45,156 bases of DNA from a virus. The notes beneath the pieces are model-generated. The model was not told where the DNA came from. It ran no database searches and worked only from the letters and a program-made list of their open reading frames with translations. The stretch spans positions 1 to 45,156 of the IMG/VR virus record IMGVR_UViG_3300048592_000341; one strand, 5' to 3'. A program made the translations under genes and the position numbers. How positions within the stretch are numbered: position 1 is the stretch's first letter; each line of letters opens with the position of its first letter. Below are positions 31,289-39,404 of the stretch, piece after piece.

Positions 31289-33305
31289 AGCGCGCCATGA
31301 TGTCGCACGACGTATTCAGCGGGAAGTCCTTGGCCCACGCGGGAACCGTGGACATGATCTCTTGCATCCGCGTCCGCGCGCGTTCGGCGTCGGCGGCCGG
31401 CACTTCGCACACGATCTCGTCGTGAACGTGGAGCACGATCGGGATGCCTTCGGACTCGAGGCGCTCCATGCAGTCGGCCAGTAGGTCTCGGCAAAGGGCT
31501 TGGATGACGTTCTCCAGGAGTGAGCCGCCGTACGTCGAGACACGTGCCCACGTGTTCGTGTTGGCGGGGTCATCAATTAGACTACCCCGTTTCAGGTCGT
31601 TTGTCGAGGGCACCGTGAAATACGTGAGCTGGTCGCCGTAGGCCCCCGGCAGGATCTTCGGGTAGGCGTATGCGAGTGCTCGCTGACCGCTCGGCAGCAA
31701 GCACCACAAGAACGATCCTACCATTTTGAAGCGCACCGCCCGCGCCGAGTGCCCCGCAGAGAACGTCTCTCCGGGGCAACGCACGGCCGCAATGGCGGCG
31801 TTCTCGAGCGAGCGCCACGTGGCGCGCACGGCCGGGTGCGCGGCCCGCCAATTCTGCTTGAACAGCTCCGCCTGCGCGTCGCTGGCCTGCACGCCGAGCG
31901 TGGCGCCCATCGTGCGGAACGCGCCGGCACCACCGCCGTAGCCGAACGCCAACTCCATCACCTTGCCGACTTGCCGCTCCCATGACGGGTTCTTGACGCT
32001 CTCGACCGGGACGTTGAACGACTTGGCGTAGGCCAGCTCGTAGAGCCCGGCGCCCGTCCCGGCGTCCACCGCGCGGTAGGCGTTCAGTTTCCAGTCCTCG
32101 CCGCAGAACCACGCGACGCCGCGGCCCTCCACGCTCGGGAAGTCGCCCGCGACGAGCACGTTGCCCGGCGCCGGAGCGATGAACCCGCGCAGGCAGCTCG
32201 CTATCACGTCCATGACGGGGCCGTGGATCATGTCCACCGCGCGCCAGTCGCCCGCGCGAAGCAGGGTCAGGATGCGGTCCACGATCTTCGACTTGGGCAC
32301 GTTGCGCGGGAAGTTGTGCGGCTGGATTCCGCGCCCGGCCCACCGCCCGGTGCCCGCGCCGTAGTACTGGAATTGGTGGCGGATGCGATCGTCGGCGCTC
32401 GCCAAGTCGAGCATCTTGCCTAGCTTCGCTGTGCTCGTCTTGCCGGCGTCCTGGCGCAGCATCAGCGCGCGGCAGGCGCGCTCCGCATTCGGGTTGTGGC
32501 TCGGTTGCAGCTCCTCAAGCAGCGCGCGGATGTCGGCCTTGGCGAGATCCACCCGCCCGCCGTCGTCGCCGCGCACGCCGAGCGAGTGCAGCCAGTCCTT
32601 GAGCGCCGCGAGCGCGGAGCATGAGGCCACCGCCCCGCCGGTCAGCGCCTTCATCTGCGCGTCCAAGTCCTTGCGCGCGAGATCGGCGGCCCGCAGCGCG
32701 GCTTCGACTGACGCGCGATCGAACGGAATGCCGCGCTCGTTGATGGCGCGGTCCAGCCGGTACAGCCGGGTCTCGGACTCCCCGAGCGGCAGCGTCTTGC
32801 GGTAGATTTCACGCTCCACCGCCACGTCGGTCGCGCAGTAAGCGATGAGGCGCGCGATGCGTTCCGCGTCGTCCCACCACACGGTCGGGTTCTTGGAGCG
32901 CGGCCGCGCCATGCGCAGCATCAGCGCGTGGCCCTCTTTATCCTTGCGGTGCGCGAGGCCCAAGGCCGCCGCGGCGCCGTCGAGCGAGCCCGGCAGGCCC
33001 ATCGCGTAGCAGCGGACCATCGTGCACGTGACGCGCTCGAGGCGCAGCACCGGCCAGCCGTAGCGCGGCGCGAGGATGGCGTTCCAGATTGCCAGCTCGA
33101 ATGCCGCGTTGTGCGCGACGATTTCGCCGTCGCCCGTGGCCCACGCCGGGACCGGGTCGCCGGGGCGCCACGTCTGCACCGGGCCGCCGTCCACGGCGCA
33201 GCACACGCACCACAGGTCGGTGTCCGGGTGCGCGGCGTAGTTGGCGAGGCCGACCGCTTTCGGGTCGGCGGTGCTGCGCGTCTCGAAGTCGCAAAACACG
33301 GGCAT
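31275..33305 (-). CDS. DNA polymerase, family A with 3'-5' exonuclease
   Basis: 676 aa replicative polymerase. The DnaQ-like proofreading domain occupies ~1-185: FCDFETRS (Exo I), VAHNAAFELAIW (Exo II) and YCATDVAVE (Exo III). Polymerase palm: motif A VAGDFPSVEGR (~385), motif B RQVGKVMELAFGYGGG (~442; Arg, Lys, Tyr-Gly) and motif C LHVHDEIVCEVP (~623; catalytic Asp in HDE). No 5' nuclease domain. No ribosome site except inside a hairpin 7 bases before the ATG. Confidence 0.95.
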   Translation of the reverse strand: MPVFCDFETRSTADPKAVGLANYAAHPDTDLWCVCCAVDGGPVQTWRPGDPVPAWATGDGEIVAHNAAFELAIWNAILAPRYGWPVLRLERVTCTMVRCYAMGLPGSLDGAAAALGLAHRKDKEGHALMLRMARPRSKNPTVWWDDAERIARLIAYCATDVAVEREIYRKTLPLGESETRLYRLDRAINERGIPFDRASVEAALRAADLARKDLDAQMKALTGGAVASCSALAALKDWLHSLGVRGDDGGRVDLAKADIRALLEELQPSHNPNAERACRALMLRQDAGKTSTAKLGKMLDLASADDRIRHQFQYYGAGTGRWAGRGIQPHNFPRNVPKSKIVDRILTLLRAGDWRAVDMIHGPVMDVIASCLRGFIAPAPGNVLVAGDFPSVEGRGVAWFCGEDWKLNAYRAVDAGTGAGLYELAYAKSFNVPVESVKNPSWERQVGKVMELAFGYGGGAGAFRTMGATLGVQASDAQAELFKQNWRAAHPAVRATWRSLENAAIAAVRCPGETFSAGHSARAVRFKMVGSFLWCLLPSGQRALAYAYPKILPGAYGDQLTYFTVPSTNDLKRGSLIDDPANTNTWARVSTYGGSLLENVIQALCRDLLADCMERLESEGIPIVLHVHDEIVCEVPAADAERARTRMQEIMSTVPAWAKDFPLNTSCDIMARYGKA

Positions 33306-33312
33306 AGTAGAA

Positions 33313-33334
33313 CGGCCTCGGTCTCCCGAGGCCG
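33313..33334 (-). promoter_or_regulatory. GNRA hairpin over the ribosome site of the DNA polymerase gene
   Basis: On the minus strand: CGGCCTCGG-GAGA-CCGAGGCCG, a 9-bp perfect stem with a GAGA tetraloop, ending 7 bases before the polymerase ATG. The only Shine-Dalgarno-like bases (GGGAGA) lie at the loop. No T-tract follows, so it is not a standard terminator. Translational control is plausible. Confidence 0.55.
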
Positions 33335-33339
33335 CAAGG

Positions 33340-33480
33340 CTATGCCGCCGCGCCGAACAGATAGTCGCGGACGAAGTCGAGGGCGGCGGCCGGGGTGCGG
33401 AACATCGGCCCCACCGGCTTGCCGCACACGACCAAGACGTAGCCGGCGTCCGACACTTGCACGAGCTGTGCGGTCGGCAT
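33340..33480 (-). CDS. Small hypothetical protein, 46 aa
   Basis: ATG at 33480 overlaps the upstream TGA by one base (TGATG). MPTAQLVQVSDAGYVLVVCG, then PMFRTPAAALDFVRDYLFGA: a compact beta-beta-alpha pattern. Between the secreted-protein gene and the polymerase; function unknown. Confidence 0.6.
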   Translation of the reverse strand: MPTAQLVQVSDAGYVLVVCGKPVGPMFRTPAAALDFVRDYLFGAAA

Positions 33481-33974
33481 CACTGGCACTCGGGGCTGTC
33501 TTTCACTTCCGGGATCGCGCACAGCACGCGCTGCTGCGACTTCTGGCCGAAGCCAGAGGCGCGCATCCCGTCGGCGATTGCCAGCTTCCGACAGAAGTCC
33601 ACATCGAACGTGCCGCCGATCGGGCCGATGGACAGCGAGCCCTGACACGCGTTCGCGCTCGTGGCGAGGCCGGTGCCGCCGATGGCGACCGATTTGTTCG
33701 TCACGTTCACGTCGCCCGTCGCGGCGCTGCCGCCTTGCCCGGTGGCCGAGGCGTTGCCGCCCTGCCCGCCGGTCGCCGCCGCGTTGCCGCCCTTGCCGAT
33801 ACCGACCCCGACGCCCACGCCGACGGCGTAGGAGCTGGCGTCGGCGTCCGCCGTCGCGGTGCCGCCGCCGCCCGACTGCGGGCAGTTGCCTTGACAGCCG
33901 TCGTTGTTATTGTTGTTCCCCGCGAACGCCGCGGCCGAGGCGAGCGCGAGAATGATGCCGATGAGGAGTTTCAT
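33480..33974 (-). CDS. Secreted Gly/Asn/Ala-rich protein with conserved Cys
   Basis: 164 aa. Signal peptide MKLLIGIILALASAAAFAG, then NNNNNDGCQGNCPQSGGGG, a glycine-rich repeat region (GVGVGVGIGKGGNAAATGGQ, GGNASATGQGG) and a C-terminal domain with three more Cys (ANACQGS, DFCRKLA, VLCAIP). Exported by Sec. AAGGA precedes the ATG and a terminator stands just upstream. Exported glycine-rich proteins are unusual inside a replication operon; function unknown. Confidence 0.75.
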   Translation of the reverse strand: MKLLIGIILALASAAAFAGNNNNNDGCQGNCPQSGGGGTATADADASSYAVGVGVGVGIGKGGNAAATGGQGGNASATGQGGSAATGDVNVTNKSVAIGGTGLATSANACQGSLSIGPIGGTFDVDFCRKLAIADGMRASGFGQKSQQRVLCAIPEVKDSPECQ

Positions 33975-33990
33975 TGCGGTCCTTGGTTGT

Positions 33991-34025
33991 GGAGAAAAGC
34001 GGGGGAGACCCAGTGGGCCTCCCCC
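33991..34025 (-). terminator. Intrinsic terminator on the leftward strand
   Basis: Stem GGGGGAG-CCC / GGG-CTCCCCC (34001-34025, one mismatch, 3-base loop). On the minus strand it is followed by GCTTTTCTCC (T-run at 33995-33998). It lies between the small gene at 34050 and the secreted-protein gene, so part of the leftward transcript from the SSB side should end here. Confidence 0.75.
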
Positions 34026-34049
34026 GTCCGGTTACGCCCTCTGCGGGGC

Positions 34050-34247
34050 CTAGGTGTTATCGGCGATGCGCGCGTCCGAGCCCATGTGCGCCAGCTCTGC
34101 GTGGACGGAGCGCCAGAAGTCGGTGCCCCACGGGTGTGACCCCCACGAGAATGCGTTCATCAAGGCGTCGGCAGCGGCGAGGCACAACTGCGGATTCTGA
34201 CGATCCGTTTTGCGTGCCGGGCGTGGCGCTTGCGACGGTCGCGCCAT
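34050..34247 (-). CDS. Small hypothetical protein, 65 aa
   Basis: MARPSQAPRPARKTDRQNPQ, then ALMNAFSWGSHPWGTDFWRS and VHAELAHMGSDARI. Basic N-terminus, aromatic middle. It starts four bases after the SSB stop without a strong ribosome site. The coding frame ends just before the terminator, which supports it being a real last gene of this transcript. Confidence 0.6.
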   Translation of the reverse strand: MARPSQAPRPARKTDRQNPQLCLAAADALMNAFSWGSHPWGTDFWRSVHAELAHMGSDARIADNT

Positions 34248-34251
34248 CTTG

Positions 34252-34821
34252 TTAGAACAGGCTCGCCGCGCCGGACTTCTGCGTGGCTTCCGTCTGCGGC
34301 GGAGTGATGGCCTGGAAGTCGTCGGCGCTCGCCACTTCGCCGCCAGCGAGGCGCTCGCCGTCCTTGACAAACTGCACGCCCATGAGCGAGGCGTTGACCC
34401 TCTTGCCGTATTGGTTGTCCATCGCCCACATCTGCACGATGGCGTTGACGTAGCACCCGGAGTACATCTTGCCGTCCGCCGCCGTCAGCGGCGACTTGTC
34501 GCCGTCGATGACGAGCGGGCGGGTCTTACCGCTCGCGTTCAGGTAGAGGTTGCCGGCGTAGCCTTGGTAGGACGCCTTGCCGTCGCCGTCGCGCACGGGC
34601 AGCTTGCCCGAGGCTTTCAGCTCCGTCAGCATCGCCTGCGCCTTCGCACCCCACTTCTCGGTCGCGGCCGCCACGATGGCGTTCGCCAGCTCCCCGAGCG
34701 CGGGATGGTCCTTCGGGATGATGAACGATGCAGAAAACTTCGCATCGCCCTGCCCCTGCACCTGCGAGGGCTCGAACAGGTGAGGGAACGAGAGACGGAC
34801 GTTTTGCAGTGTCACTTTCAT
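34252..34821 (-). CDS. ssDNA-binding protein (DUF2815)
   Basis: 189 aa from ATG 34821, with AAGGAGA upstream. MKVTLQNVRLSFPHLFEPSQ, DAKFSASFIIPKDHP and YAGNLYLNASGKTRPLVIDG are hallmark parts of the DUF2815 family, T7 gp2.5-like ssDNA-binding proteins with an OB fold. YSGCYVNAIVQMWAMDNQYG and GVQFVKDGERL follow, and it ends in Phe (SLF), like other phage SSBs whose last aromatic residue contacts partners. It would coat DNA for the replication proteins nearby. Confidence 0.88.
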   Translation of the reverse strand: MKVTLQNVRLSFPHLFEPSQVQGQGDAKFSASFIIPKDHPALGELANAIVAAATEKWGAKAQAMLTELKASGKLPVRDGDGKASYQGYAGNLYLNASGKTRPLVIDGDKSPLTAADGKMYSGCYVNAIVQMWAMDNQYGKRVNASLMGVQFVKDGERLAGGEVASADDFQAITPPQTEATQKSGAASLF

Positions 34822-35156
34822 TCGTGGTTCTCCTTCAGGTAGGTTTCGATTTTCGCTAGTCCCAATTTCTCGACACGACCGAGCAACATATTGCACCCGG
34901 CGCACAGCACACCGCGGACCCGGCCCGTGTCTGCCGAGTGGTCCACATGCCAGTCTCCCATCCCGCCCGGCTTCGTCGCTGCGCACAGCGCGCACTTACC
35001 GTCGTGCGAAGCAATTGCTGCCAGAGCGTCCCACTCGTTGATACCTTGCGCCCGCCAGCCTTCCCGACGTGCGGCCACACGTGGCGCCGGATCGTCGCCA
35101 CGGCGGCGCGCGGCACGATGCGCGATCTTCTGCCGCTTACTCGCTGCTGACCGCAT
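34818..35156 (-). CDS. HNH endonuclease (endonuclease VII type)
   Basis: 112 aa. KCALCAATKPGGMGDWHVDH, then TGRVRGVLCAGCNMLLGRVE: zinc CxxC pairs and the DH catalytic motif of the endonuclease VII group. Its stop overlaps the SSB start (ATGA) and its start lies 20 bases inside the nuclease gene. Probably a homing-type insertion. The first part is basic and may read across an older junction. Confidence 0.8.
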   Translation of the reverse strand: MRSAASKRQKIAHRAARRRGDDPAPRVAARREGWRAQGINEWDALAAIASHDGKCALCAATKPGGMGDWHVDHSADTGRVRGVLCAGCNMLLGRVEKLGLAKIETYLKENHE

Positions 35157-36267
35157 CCGACGACGGCAACGCCGTGAAGTCTGATTCCGCGATCAGCTCC
35201 ACGCCGGGGCGCGGATCGCTGTCATTCACTAGAGTGTAGCCCGACGACGTGCTGTGTGTCAAGCCCGCGTAGGCCGCAAACTCTTTCTTGCCGACGGCCT
35301 TCTCGACTTGGGCCGGCGACTTGAGCACGGGCTTCTCAAAAGCCACGCCGCCCAACTCCACCACCAGCTTCTTCGAGGCCGCCTCCTCGTCCACCCACTT
35401 GCGCGTCGCGCGCTTCGCGACCAGCTTGTAGCCGGGGACCGGGCGCCCATGCGCGATCTCGGCGTAAGCGTGGTCGCGGATCGCCTTGATGCGCGCCTCG
35501 ACGGCTGGTATGGCGTCCAGGGCCATACGCAGCTTCTCCGGGCTCACGGCCGTCAGGTCGTGGAAGTCGGCCGCCACGATGGCGTCCTGCTTGTCGCGCA
35601 GCGCCGGGCAGATAACCTTGGCCGGGCACCAGCGGCATTGCTTCTCGCCGGGGGTGAGGGGCGCCGGGATCTCGCGCGACTGCGCGGCGGCGGCCTTCAC
35701 GTCGGCCATGAAGTCGAACAGCACTTCGACCGGCGCCGTCCACGTGCGCACCGGCTCGCCGTCGCCGAGCGCTCGCGGCTGGATGACGGCGAGTGTAACA
35801 GTCTTGACCGTGTGCTTGGCGAAATGGTGCAGCGCCCCGAGCGCGTACAGGAGGAGCTGCGGGTTGTTCTCGACTTCCACGAACACGCCGCGGCCGTACT
35901 TGAAGTCGGCCACTAGCAAGTCCTTGCGCGTCGGGCAGTAGCGCACGAAGTCCGCCGTGCCGCCGAGGTTCGGGTCGATCTTTTGGAGCCCGGTCGTCAG
36001 GCTCATCTCGATGAGCACCGTGCTGTCCGGCGTGGACTCGTCGCGGCAGAACCGCACGTAGGTCGGCACGTGCTCGCGCAAGTCGTCGGTGGGCAGCTCC
36101 ACGCTCTCGCCCATGAGGATGCGCGCCGCGTACTCGTGCGCCTGCGTGCCCTCATCGGCCGCCTTGCTCGAGGGCGGGATCGGCACCGCCGCCGATAGCG
36201 CGACGCTACCGGGGCAGGGAATCCAGCGATGCGCGGCCGACGCGCTCAGTCGGGCGTGTGCGCTCAC
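35137..36267 (-). CDS. PD-(D/E)XK nuclease (DUF2800, RecB/Cas4-like)
   Basis: 376 aa. ARLSASAAHRWIPCPGSVAL and ADEGTQAHEYAARIL form the N-terminal helix set. The active site is GGTADFV (~99) and DLLVADFKYGRG (~119; D-x-K), then QLLLYALGAL. CRWCPAKVICPAL near 210 gives Cys residues reminiscent of the Fe-S or zinc cluster of RecB/Cas4 nucleases. DUF2800 usually sits beside DUF2815 in phages, as here. Likely DNA end processing or recombination. GTG start overlaps the upstream stop. Confidence 0.88.
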   Translation of the reverse strand: MSAHARLSASAAHRWIPCPGSVALSAAVPIPPSSKAADEGTQAHEYAARILMGESVELPTDDLREHVPTYVRFCRDESTPDSTVLIEMSLTTGLQKIDPNLGGTADFVRYCPTRKDLLVADFKYGRGVFVEVENNPQLLLYALGALHHFAKHTVKTVTLAVIQPRALGDGEPVRTWTAPVEVLFDFMADVKAAAAQSREIPAPLTPGEKQCRWCPAKVICPALRDKQDAIVAADFHDLTAVSPEKLRMALDAIPAVEARIKAIRDHAYAEIAHGRPVPGYKLVAKRATRKWVDEEAASKKLVVELGGVAFEKPVLKSPAQVEKAVGKKEFAAYAGLTHSTSSGYTLVNDSDPRPGVELIAESDFTALPSSDAVSSE

Positions 36268-36812
36268 GCCAGCATCCCGCGGGCCAGCGCCACCAGCTCG
36301 CCGTACTTGGCGGCGGGCACGTCGCGCAGACGTTGCGCGCCGAGCTTCGACAGCAGCTCTTGCGCCCCGGCGAAGCCCTTGGCTTCGAACACTGTCTCGA
36401 GCGCGGTGCGCGCCTCGGCTTCGGTGGCGGCTGTGCCACCCGCGTCCGGCTGCGGGATCGCCGCGGTCGGCGCCTCCGCCGGCTGGCCGCTGCGTTCGGC
36501 AGCGCCTTGCGGCATGGGCTCGGGCGCCGGTTGGGCCGGCGCGGTGGCGTTCGGTTCGGTCGGCGCTTCCACCGGGGGCAGCGCCTTGGCCGGGCGGCCG
36601 CGCTTCTTGGCGGGGGCCGTCGCCACGGGGGCCTCGGTAACGTCCGCTTTAACGGGCGCGGCCGGCTCCACGGGTTCCACCGCGGCCGTGGCGACGGGTT
36701 CTTGCGCGAACGCACGGAATTTCTCGGCGGGCGACAGCACGGTGCCGGAAGCGGTTACGAACGTGCGCAGCTCCGCGAGGGAGTCGAATTCGATGGTCAG
36801 GGTAGCTTTCAT
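36264..36812 (-). CDS. AT-hook protein with C-terminal helical domain
   Basis: 182 aa from ATG 36812, with GGAGA upstream. N-terminus MKATLTIEFDSLAELRTFVT is a small beta/alpha domain. A long Pro/Ala/Glu linker carries one AT-hook-like motif KKRGRPAKALP. The C-terminus ALETVFEAKGFAGAQELLSK, then RLRDVPAAKYGELVALARGM is a helical module also seen at the end of phage recombination and ssDNA-binding proteins. A DNA-binding partner of the neighbouring nuclease and SSB is plausible. Confidence 0.7.
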   Translation of the reverse strand: MKATLTIEFDSLAELRTFVTASGTVLSPAEKFRAFAQEPVATAAVEPVEPAAPVKADVTEAPVATAPAKKRGRPAKALPPVEAPTEPNATAPAQPAPEPMPQGAAERSGQPAEAPTAAIPQPDAGGTAATEAEARTALETVFEAKGFAGAQELLSKLGAQRLRDVPAAKYGELVALARGMLA

Positions 36813-37231
36813 GTCGCGTGTTTCTCCAAGTAGTGTGCCGCAGCCCGAAGTAGGTTTGCGTCGTCCGAAAAGTGGCCTAAGCCTTTGTTGCAAGCCGCGC
36901 AGAGCAGCCCACGCGGCTTGCGGGTGCCGTGGTCGTGGTCAAGGTGCCAGTCGCCGCGCCCGCCCGGCTTCGATGCGGCACATATCGCGCACACGCCGCC
37001 TTGAGAATTAAGAATGGCACGAACTGCAGCGGCTGTCAAGCCGTACTTGCGTTTCCGGTGTTTCGCGAGGTACTTGGCCGGGTCGCGTCGGTAGACGGCA
37101 CGAGCGTACGCGCGCACAGCTTCGGGGTTCGCGGCCTTCCATCGGCGTTGGTACTCGCGCACACGATCCCGGTGCTTTTCGCGATACGCCGCCATGTACG
37201 CGCGGCGTGCTATCGGATCAGCGTGCGGCAT
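36809..37231 (-). CDS. HNH endonuclease (endonuclease VII type)
   Basis: 140 aa. Basic start (MPHADPIARRAYMAAYREKH, then RRWKAANPEAVRAYARAVYR), KYGLTAAAVRAILNSQGG, and CAICAASKPGGRGDWHLDHD with GLLCAACNKGLGHF. Complete zinc and catalytic residues. Overlaps neighbours by ATGA and TGATG, so it is inserted without breaking translation coupling. Resembles the copy at 28364-28822 more than the one at 34818. Confidence 0.87.
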   Translation of the reverse strand: MPHADPIARRAYMAAYREKHRDRVREYQRRWKAANPEAVRAYARAVYRRDPAKYLAKHRKRKYGLTAAAVRAILNSQGGVCAICAASKPGGRGDWHLDHDHGTRKPRGLLCAACNKGLGHFSDDANLLRAAAHYLEKHAT

Positions 37232-38460
37232 CAGTACAGCGCGTCCAACTCGCGGACGCGGCGCATAAGTACGGCTTGGATCTTGTCGTCAAAGCTACCG
37301 GCCCAGGTCACAATGTCCACCGACGAGGGGCGCACCTTGTCCAAGCTGACGATTCGGTTGACAGCTTGCAGATTATCGCCAGGGGTCCATGCCATTTCGA
37401 GCATGTACGCGTGCCACGCCGCCGACAGGTCGATGGCGGTGCCCGCCGCGACGAGATTGGCGCAGATGACCTCCGTCTCGCCCGCGCGGAATCGCTCTTG
37501 TATCGCGTCGCGGTTTACTCTTGTCGTGGCCCCGGTCAGCAACTCCGCGCGCTTGCCCTCGGCCCGTAGCGCGTTGCACAGGTCCACGAGCGGCTGCGTG
37601 TGGTAGCCGAACACGATCGTCTGCCGGTAGAGCCGCCCGTCCAGGGCGGTTGCGATCTCGCTCGTGAGCGCAGGCACCTTGGCCCGCGCGACGAAGATAC
37701 GCCAGTCCGCCAAGTGCGCGGCGTTCTTCTCGATCCAGCGCGCTGCGGCGGCCGGGTCGGTCGGCAGCTCGTAGCCCATCTCGTCGGCCAGCTTCTCGAC
37801 CTTGGGCTCCACGGGCAGCATCTCGAAGCTGATGCGCGGGATCTCCGGCGCCACTTGCGCGCGGGTCCGGCGCAGCATCACCTTCGCCAGCAGCTCGCGC
37901 AGCTCCGGGATGCGGTCCTCGCGCGTGCCGAGGATGCGGCGGTCCGGCGCGCAGTAGCAGTAGCGCGCCACGAAGTCGTCGTAGGTCAGGCCGACGACGC
38001 CGAACGCGCGCAGCATCGGCCACAGCTCGCCCGCGTGGCGCGGAGCCGGCGTCCCGGACAGCGGCCAGATGTGCCCGGCGTGCCAGCCGATGCCCTCTTT
38101 GCCGTAGACCAGCTTCGTGCGCGCGGCCTCGGGGTTCTTGGCGTAGTGCGCCTCGTCAGGGATGAACACGTCCCACGTGCGGCTCGTGAACGCGTCGGGA
38201 TACTTGCGGGCGTAGTCGTAGCTGCGGATCAGCCGGTGCGGCAGCGGCGTGCCGTCCTGCGGCCACCACTTGACGAATTCGCGCTCCCAGTGCGTGACGG
38301 CGACCGCCGGGCACAGCACGGCCACGCTCTTGGCGCCGATCTTGTGCGCGGCGAGGATCGCCTGCGGCGTCTTGCCGACGCGCATCTCGTCGGCGAGGAG
38401 GGCGTGGCGCCGGGCGGCGAGGAAATCGCGGCCCTGCTCCTGGTAGGGGCGGAGCTGCAC
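37231..38460 (-). CDS. SNF2-like helicase / translocase
   Basis: 409 aa from a GTG (38460) that shares a base with the upstream TAG. MQLRPYQEQGRDFLAARRHA, then ADEMRVGKTPQAI (Walker A, ~22-31), VAVLCPAVAVTHWEREF (Ia), IPDEAHYAKNPEAARTK (DEAH, ~101) and WPLSGTPAPRHAGELWPM (III) are the SNF2 N-lobe. In the C-lobe, motif VI is altered: NLQAVNRIVSLDKVRPSS, where the family has Q..DR.HRIGQ, so the second arginine is missing. Likely works on replication forks or recombination. Confidence 0.85.
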   Translation of the reverse strand: MQLRPYQEQGRDFLAARRHALLADEMRVGKTPQAILAAHKIGAKSVAVLCPAVAVTHWEREFVKWWPQDGTPLPHRLIRSYDYARKYPDAFTSRTWDVFIPDEAHYAKNPEAARTKLVYGKEGIGWHAGHIWPLSGTPAPRHAGELWPMLRAFGVVGLTYDDFVARYCYCAPDRRILGTREDRIPELRELLAKVMLRRTRAQVAPEIPRISFEMLPVEPKVEKLADEMGYELPTDPAAAARWIEKNAAHLADWRIFVARAKVPALTSEIATALDGRLYRQTIVFGYHTQPLVDLCNALRAEGKRAELLTGATTRVNRDAIQERFRAGETEVICANLVAAGTAIDLSAAWHAYMLEMAWTPGDNLQAVNRIVSLDKVRPSSVDIVTWAGSFDDKIQAVLMRRVRELDALY

Positions 38461-38660
38461 TACTCGGTCTTGCCCGTCATGCGGAAGCGCGACAGCACCG
38501 CGATCATGTACGGCGTGCCGAGCGCCACCATCGCCTCGGGGTTCATCTCCGCGCGCTCGAGACGCCGCACGCCCCACTTGCCGGGGTGCCGCTCGTAGCG
38601 CGTGATGAGGCCCGCGTGGGCGTCGATGCAAAGGTAGTGCTTGGATGAATTGTCGATCAT
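38460..38660 (-). CDS. Small hypothetical protein, 66 aa
   Basis: MIDNSSKHYLCIDAHAGLIT, then RYERHPGKWGVRRLERAEMN and PYMIAVLSRFRMTGKTE. Basic, beta-rich. ATGA overlap with the upstream gene, and its TAG shares a base with the SNF2 GTG. No family recognised. Confidence 0.65.
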   Translation of the reverse strand: MIDNSSKHYLCIDAHAGLITRYERHPGKWGVRRLERAEMNPEAMVALGTPYMIAVLSRFRMTGKTE

Positions 38661-38827
38661 TCGGGGTCGGGCAGGTACTCGTTGACCGTGTCCGGGTGGA
38701 AGCTCGCCATGACGAGCAGCCCGCGCAGCATCCGCACGACTTCCGGCATCGCCAGATCATCGTGCGGCACGGACACGCTGGCCGTCGGGTAGCTCTTGTC
38801 GTCGGTCGGCTCGATGGTGATTTTCAT
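38657..38827 (-). CDS. Small hypothetical protein, 56 aa
   Basis: ATG 38827, with GGGAG upstream and ATGA overlaps on both sides. MKITIEPTDDKSYPTASVSV, then DDLAMPEVVRMLRGLLVMAS and a short tail DTVNEYLPDPE: two beta strands, a helix and an acidic end. Small proteins like this are common in phage early operons; function unknown. Confidence 0.65.
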   Translation of the reverse strand: MKITIEPTDDKSYPTASVSVPHDDLAMPEVVRMLRGLLVMASFHPDTVNEYLPDPE

Positions 38828-39057
38828 AGCACTCCCATTTCACGCATCCGGCGCCGCGGGAAGTCCGGCTCGATGTCGGACACGTCGCACGCCCACTTGT
38901 AAGAGTACACCGCCTCGGAGTCGCTCGTCAACCACTCGTACGCGACGACGCGCTCCTCGGGTGTCGGCGCGTCGATCTCCGGGTGGCACACGTCCTGCAC
39001 CGCCTGCGCGATTACGGCGCGCCACAGGGATATGAGCCGCTCATGGGGGGCGTTCAT
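38824..39057 (-). CDS. Conserved phage hypothetical protein, 77 aa
   Basis: MNAPHERLISLWRAVIAQAV...ERVVAYEWLTSDSEAVYSYK, then WACDVSDIEPDFPRRRMREM. The WLTSDSEAVYS..WACDVSDIEPD..R pattern recurs in many phage and prophage genomes; function unknown to me. ATGA overlaps on both sides. Confidence 0.75.
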   Translation of the reverse strand: MNAPHERLISLWRAVIAQAVQDVCHPEIDAPTPEERVVAYEWLTSDSEAVYSYKWACDVSDIEPDFPRRRMREMGVL

Positions 39058-39404
39058 GCCTTCCCCTGGAACACGGCCACGACTTCCGGGCAGTCGCGGA
39101 TGAGGTAGAGCCAGCCGCGCGCCACCTGGTCGGTGCAGCGGTCGGCCACGTCGGGCGGCGCCGGGTGCTCGTAGCTCACGTCGGCGTGGTCCTCGATAGC
39201 GTGCTGAATCTCGTGCGCCAGCGTGGTGCTCTTTTGCTCCGCCGTGAGCGCATCGCTCAAGACGATCAGCCGCTCCTCATAGAAGCAGATGCCGGCCGTG
39301 TGTCCGTTGTCGAGCACCTTCGCCGTGGCCTTGGCGATGCGGACTTCCCACTCCAAGCCGAACAGCTTGAAGCGAAGCCACGGGTGGCCGGGGCGGCGCT
39401 TCAC
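39054..39404 (-). CDS. HExxH metallopeptidase-like protein
   Basis: 116 aa from a GTG (39404) in GTGA overlap with a tiny membrane gene; GGGAG is 8 bases upstream. FGLEWEVRIAKATAKVLDNG, then TAGICFYEERLIVLSDALTA and TTLAHEIQHAIEDHADV: a zincin helix HEIQH preceded by the strand expected in ImmA/SprT-like peptidases. It could cut a host repressor or replication protein; the target is unknown. Confidence 0.75.
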   Translation of the reverse strand: MKRRPGHPWLRFKLFGLEWEVRIAKATAKVLDNGHTAGICFYEERLIVLSDALTAEQKSTTLAHEIQHAIEDHADVSYEHPAPPDVADRCTDQVARGWLYLIRDCPEVVAVFQGKA

